NCBI RefSeq assembly: GCF_000621785.1
Contig: NZ_KK211346.1
Coordinates: 387,754-451,753 of the forward strand
DNA length: 64,000 bases
From: Ruminococcus flavefaciens ND2009
GTDB lineage: Bacteria; Bacillota; Clostridia; Oscillospirales; Ruminococcaceae
Reading direction: 5' to 3'
Shown: positions 62,086 to 64,000 of the stretch, one piece after another
How positions within the stretch are numbered: position 1 is the first letter of the stretch
How the letters are laid out: each line of letters begins with the position of its first letter
The notes under the pieces: generated by a model
Database searches by the model: none
Told to the model about the DNA's origin: nothing
Seen by the model: only the letters and a program-made list of their open reading frames with translations
Program-made: the position numbers and the translations under genes

Positions 62086-63351
62086 ATGGAAGAAACCCGA
62101 GTTTATTCGTGCCCGTCCTGCGGAGCTCCGATGAAGTATAGCATTTCAAACGAAAAACTCAAGTGCCGCTTTTGCAGCAATACATATGATCTGGAGTATA
62201 TACGCACTCATTTTACTGAGGTTACTGATGAAAAACTTTCGGATTTTAACTGGATAGACAGAACGAAATATGTCTGGGAGCCTTATGATCAGGAATATCT
62301 CGAAGAATTTGACTGTCCTTCCTGCGGAGGAAAAATATCAACAAAAGCTTATTACGGAACAGCTAAGTGTCCGTTCTGTAAGCATGATGTTGTGATCACA
62401 TCGGATTTTGACGGCGACATCCGTCCCGATAAGGTCATTCCGTTTAAAGTTACAAAAGCAGAATTCATTGAAAAGTATCAGGAATATATCTCGCGGATAA
62501 GAAAAGTTCCGAAGCCGTTTAAAGACATTGATGCAGTGAAGGAGGTTGTCGGCTGTTATATTCCTGTGTGGCTCTACAGCTGTCTGTGCGGCGAGGGAAA
62601 TACCGATCCTTCGTACAAACCTCTCTGGACTAAGGATTACCCTATCCTTGCAAACGATACGGATATAAGCAGGGAAGTATTTTATACTATTCTGCCTTAT
62701 AAATTCGATGAAGCGGAGAAGTTTACGGAATCATGTCTTGCGGGATTTCCTGCCAGCAGATATATCATTGGTGCGGAAAATGCAATGAAAACTGCTGATA
62801 AAGAGATTAAGGATATCTATTATTCTCAGAAAAAAGTCGATTATAAATTCAAATCTGATAAGAAAAAGCCAAAAGTTTCCACAACAGAGGATCTTATTGA
62901 CAGTCTCGAAGGTGTTAAGCTTGACTTTGAAAATACAAGCTACAGGAAGCTCTCGTATTATGTTGTCCCTGTCTGGTTACTGACCGTAACATATAATTTA
63001 GAGGACTATATCTTTGCCATGAACGGGCAGACAGGAAAAATGCGTGTTGACGGTATACCGAAGAAAAGGCGAGTGCTTTTTCCATGCCTTCTGATCGCTG
63101 TTCTGATACAAGCGTTGATTTTTGCATGCTTTTTCATTCCATTTGCCAAAGCAGCAGGTGAGTGGAGAATGACTTTAAAAATAATGTCGCTCTTTCAATT
63201 CACATGGCTGCCGCTGAGCATTGATTTTGCATCTATGTTTGGAAAAAATCTTAAAAAGATAAAAAAATACTGTAACTCAAAGGAGCTTAAAGATCAGAAG
63301 ATATGGAGCGTAAGGGACTTTATCAGTTGGGAAAAGCGTACTGAGAAGTAA
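62086..63351 (+). CDS. Zinc-ribbon membrane protein (YdjG-like), copy 1
   Basis: A 421-residue protein with two N-terminal zinc ribbons (Cys9, 12, 27, 30 in YSCPSCG...LKCRFCSN; then DCPSCGG...KCPFCKH near 85-110), a middle domain containing IPVWLYS and VVPVWLLTVTYN, and two C-terminal membrane helices (about 330-350 and 360-385). Similar to Bacillus YdjG and to other TFIIB-type zinc-ribbon membrane proteins. ATG follows TAGGAGCGAG. Acts probably together with the SPFH protein upstream; function unknown. Confidence 0.78.
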   Translation: MEETRVYSCPSCGAPMKYSISNEKLKCRFCSNTYDLEYIRTHFTEVTDEKLSDFNWIDRTKYVWEPYDQEYLEEFDCPSCGGKISTKAYYGTAKCPFCKHDVVITSDFDGDIRPDKVIPFKVTKAEFIEKYQEYISRIRKVPKPFKDIDAVKEVVGCYIPVWLYSCLCGEGNTDPSYKPLWTKDYPILANDTDISREVFYTILPYKFDEAEKFTESCLAGFPASRYIIGAENAMKTADKEIKDIYYSQKKVDYKFKSDKKKPKVSTTEDLIDSLEGVKLDFENTSYRKLSYYVVPVWLLTVTYNLEDYIFAMNGQTGKMRVDGIPKKRRVLFPCLLIAVLIQALIFACFFIPFAKAAGEWRMTLKIMSLFQFTWLPLSIDFASMFGKNLKKIKKYCNSKELKDQKIWSVRDFISWEKRTEK

Positions 63352-63384
63352 AAAATGATATATGTAATAACAGAGGTGAAATGA

Positions 63385-64000
63385 ATGTCTGATATTATAG
63401 AATACAAATGCCCTGCCTGTGCAGGAAAACTTGAATTTGACAGCGGTGCTCAGAAGATGAAGTGTCCATTCTGTGAATCTGAATTTGACGTAGAGTCACT
63501 GAAGGATCATGACACTGCTCTTGAAAATACCAAGCCAGATGAAATGAACTGGGATACTACAGCAGGCAGCGACTGGCAGGATGGAGAAACAGAAGGTATG
63601 CGTATATATACCTGCAAGTCCTGCGGCGGCGAGATAATCACCGACTCTACAACAGCCGCATCAAAGTGTCCGTACTGTGATAATCCCGTTGTAATGTCAG
63701 GTAATTTTTCGGGGGATCTGAAGCCTGACTATGTAATTCCATTCAAATTTGACAAGGAAGCGGCTAAAAAAGCTCTTAACAAACACCTTGAGGGCAGAAA
63801 GCTCCTCCCAAAGGTTTTCAAGGATCAGAACCATATCGACGAGATAAAGGGACTTTATGTTCCTGTCTGGCTCTTTGACGCAGAGGCAGACGGAAGTATG
63901 CTATATAAGGCTGAGAAGATCCGTAGATGGAGCGATAACAATTTCAACTATATCGAAAGAAAGTATTACTCCGTAAAGCGTGAAGGTAATGTCGCCTTTG
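63385..64000 (+). CDS. Zinc-ribbon membrane protein (YdjG-like), copy 2, cut by window end
   Basis: The first 205 residues of a paralogue of the preceding gene. The same two zinc ribbons occur with identical spacing of the first (Cys9, 12, 27, 30 in YKCPACAG...MKCPFCES), the second as YTCKSCGGE...KCPYCDN, and the same middle motif LYVPVWLFDAEADG. ATG 63385 has AGAGGTG seven bases upstream; an ATG at 63381 is out of frame and hits a stop at once. The 3' end, presumably with membrane helices, lies beyond the window. Confidence 0.78.
   Translation, partial: MSDIIEYKCPACAGKLEFDSGAQKMKCPFCESEFDVESLKDHDTALENTKPDEMNWDTTAGSDWQDGETEGMRIYTCKSCGGEIITDSTTAASKCPYCDNPVVMSGNFSGDLKPDYVIPFKFDKEAAKKALNKHLEGRKLLPKVFKDQNHIDEIKGLYVPVWLFDAEADGSMLYKAEKIRRWSDNNFNYIERKYYSVKREGNVAF

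Noticed and set aside
1-64000. Insertion sequences, prophage, tRNA, rRNA or CRISPR
   Set aside because: None was found by eye on either strand; tRNA-sized cloverleafs were looked for only in intergenic gaps, so a rare miss is possible.

Overview
The window looks like ordinary chromosome from a low-to-mid GC Clostridia member, most likely Ruminococcus or a close Oscillospiraceae relative (moderate confidence). The pointers are: sigma-A promoters of the TTGACA/TATAAT type with 17-bp spacers, AGGAGG-type ribosome binding sites, Thr-rich linkers in exported proteins, a long-form HPF, RNase J, GdpP, a reverse-order rubrerythrin, and a GH3 beta-glucosidase with its two catalytic domains swapped, as known from Ruminococcus albus and Butyrivibrio. 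No rRNA, tRNA, CRISPR array, transposase or phage gene was seen.

Left part (1-7500): the end of pfkA; a minus-strand S1-domain protein and a small unknown; then the plus-strand housekeeping run DUF951-prfA-tsaC-coaE, an M18 aminopeptidase, a GNAT acetyltransferase, and a candidate 87-nt C-rich small RNA with its own promoter and terminator. From 7.5 to 19.3 kb (minus strand) lie a LysR regulator, a three-gene accessory operon (TerB-N/TerB-C protein, BrxD-like DUF2791 ATPase, Lhr/BrxHI-like helicase) whose perfect sigma-A promoter carries a LexA-like box, and a MoxR-DUF58-transglutaminase-DUF308 operon. From 19.3 to 28.4 kb (plus) come a Thr-rich cell-wall hydrolase with a WalR-like upstream site, an ArsC/Spx-like protein, a CopA copper ATPase behind a perfect cop-box match, and a divergent type II topoisomerase pair with a zinc-ribbon gene between the subunits.

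From 28.4 to 45.7 kb nearly everything is on the minus strand: a DRE-TIM aldolase with tandem repeats in its leader, a CmpB-like membrane protein, a LUD protein, hpf, an FHA-FtsW-PBP cell-division/elongation operon, and the large operon rnj-gdpP-rplI-dnaB-tilS-ftsH (RNA decay, c-di-AMP turnover, translation, replication, tRNA-Ile lysidine, membrane proteolysis), which starts with a leader of about 345 nt. An AGCS amino-acid symporter follows.

The right part mixes strands: two bacterial PH-domain membrane proteins, the RNase P RNA gene, an AraC regulator with a small membrane protein and an OGG1-type glycosylase, a TPM lipoprotein, an ABC exporter, a small alarmone synthetase, two small proteins (one a YdbC/PC4-type ssDNA-binding protein), uppP, and a Crp/Fnr regulator divergent from an NrdD-tail-like small gene and reverse rubrerythrin, with one palindrome placed to serve both promoters. 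The end holds the domain-swapped GH3 enzyme with an ArsC-like protein, and a cluster of an SPFH/zinc-ribbon protein plus two paralogous zinc-ribbon membrane proteins resembling the Bacillus YdjI/YdjG pair; the last gene is cut by the window edge.

Start codons were chosen by ribosome-binding-site position, and several differ from the longest open frame. Promoter calls are by eye and were searched with the 17-bp spacer in mind. Family names come from recalled motifs, not database searches.
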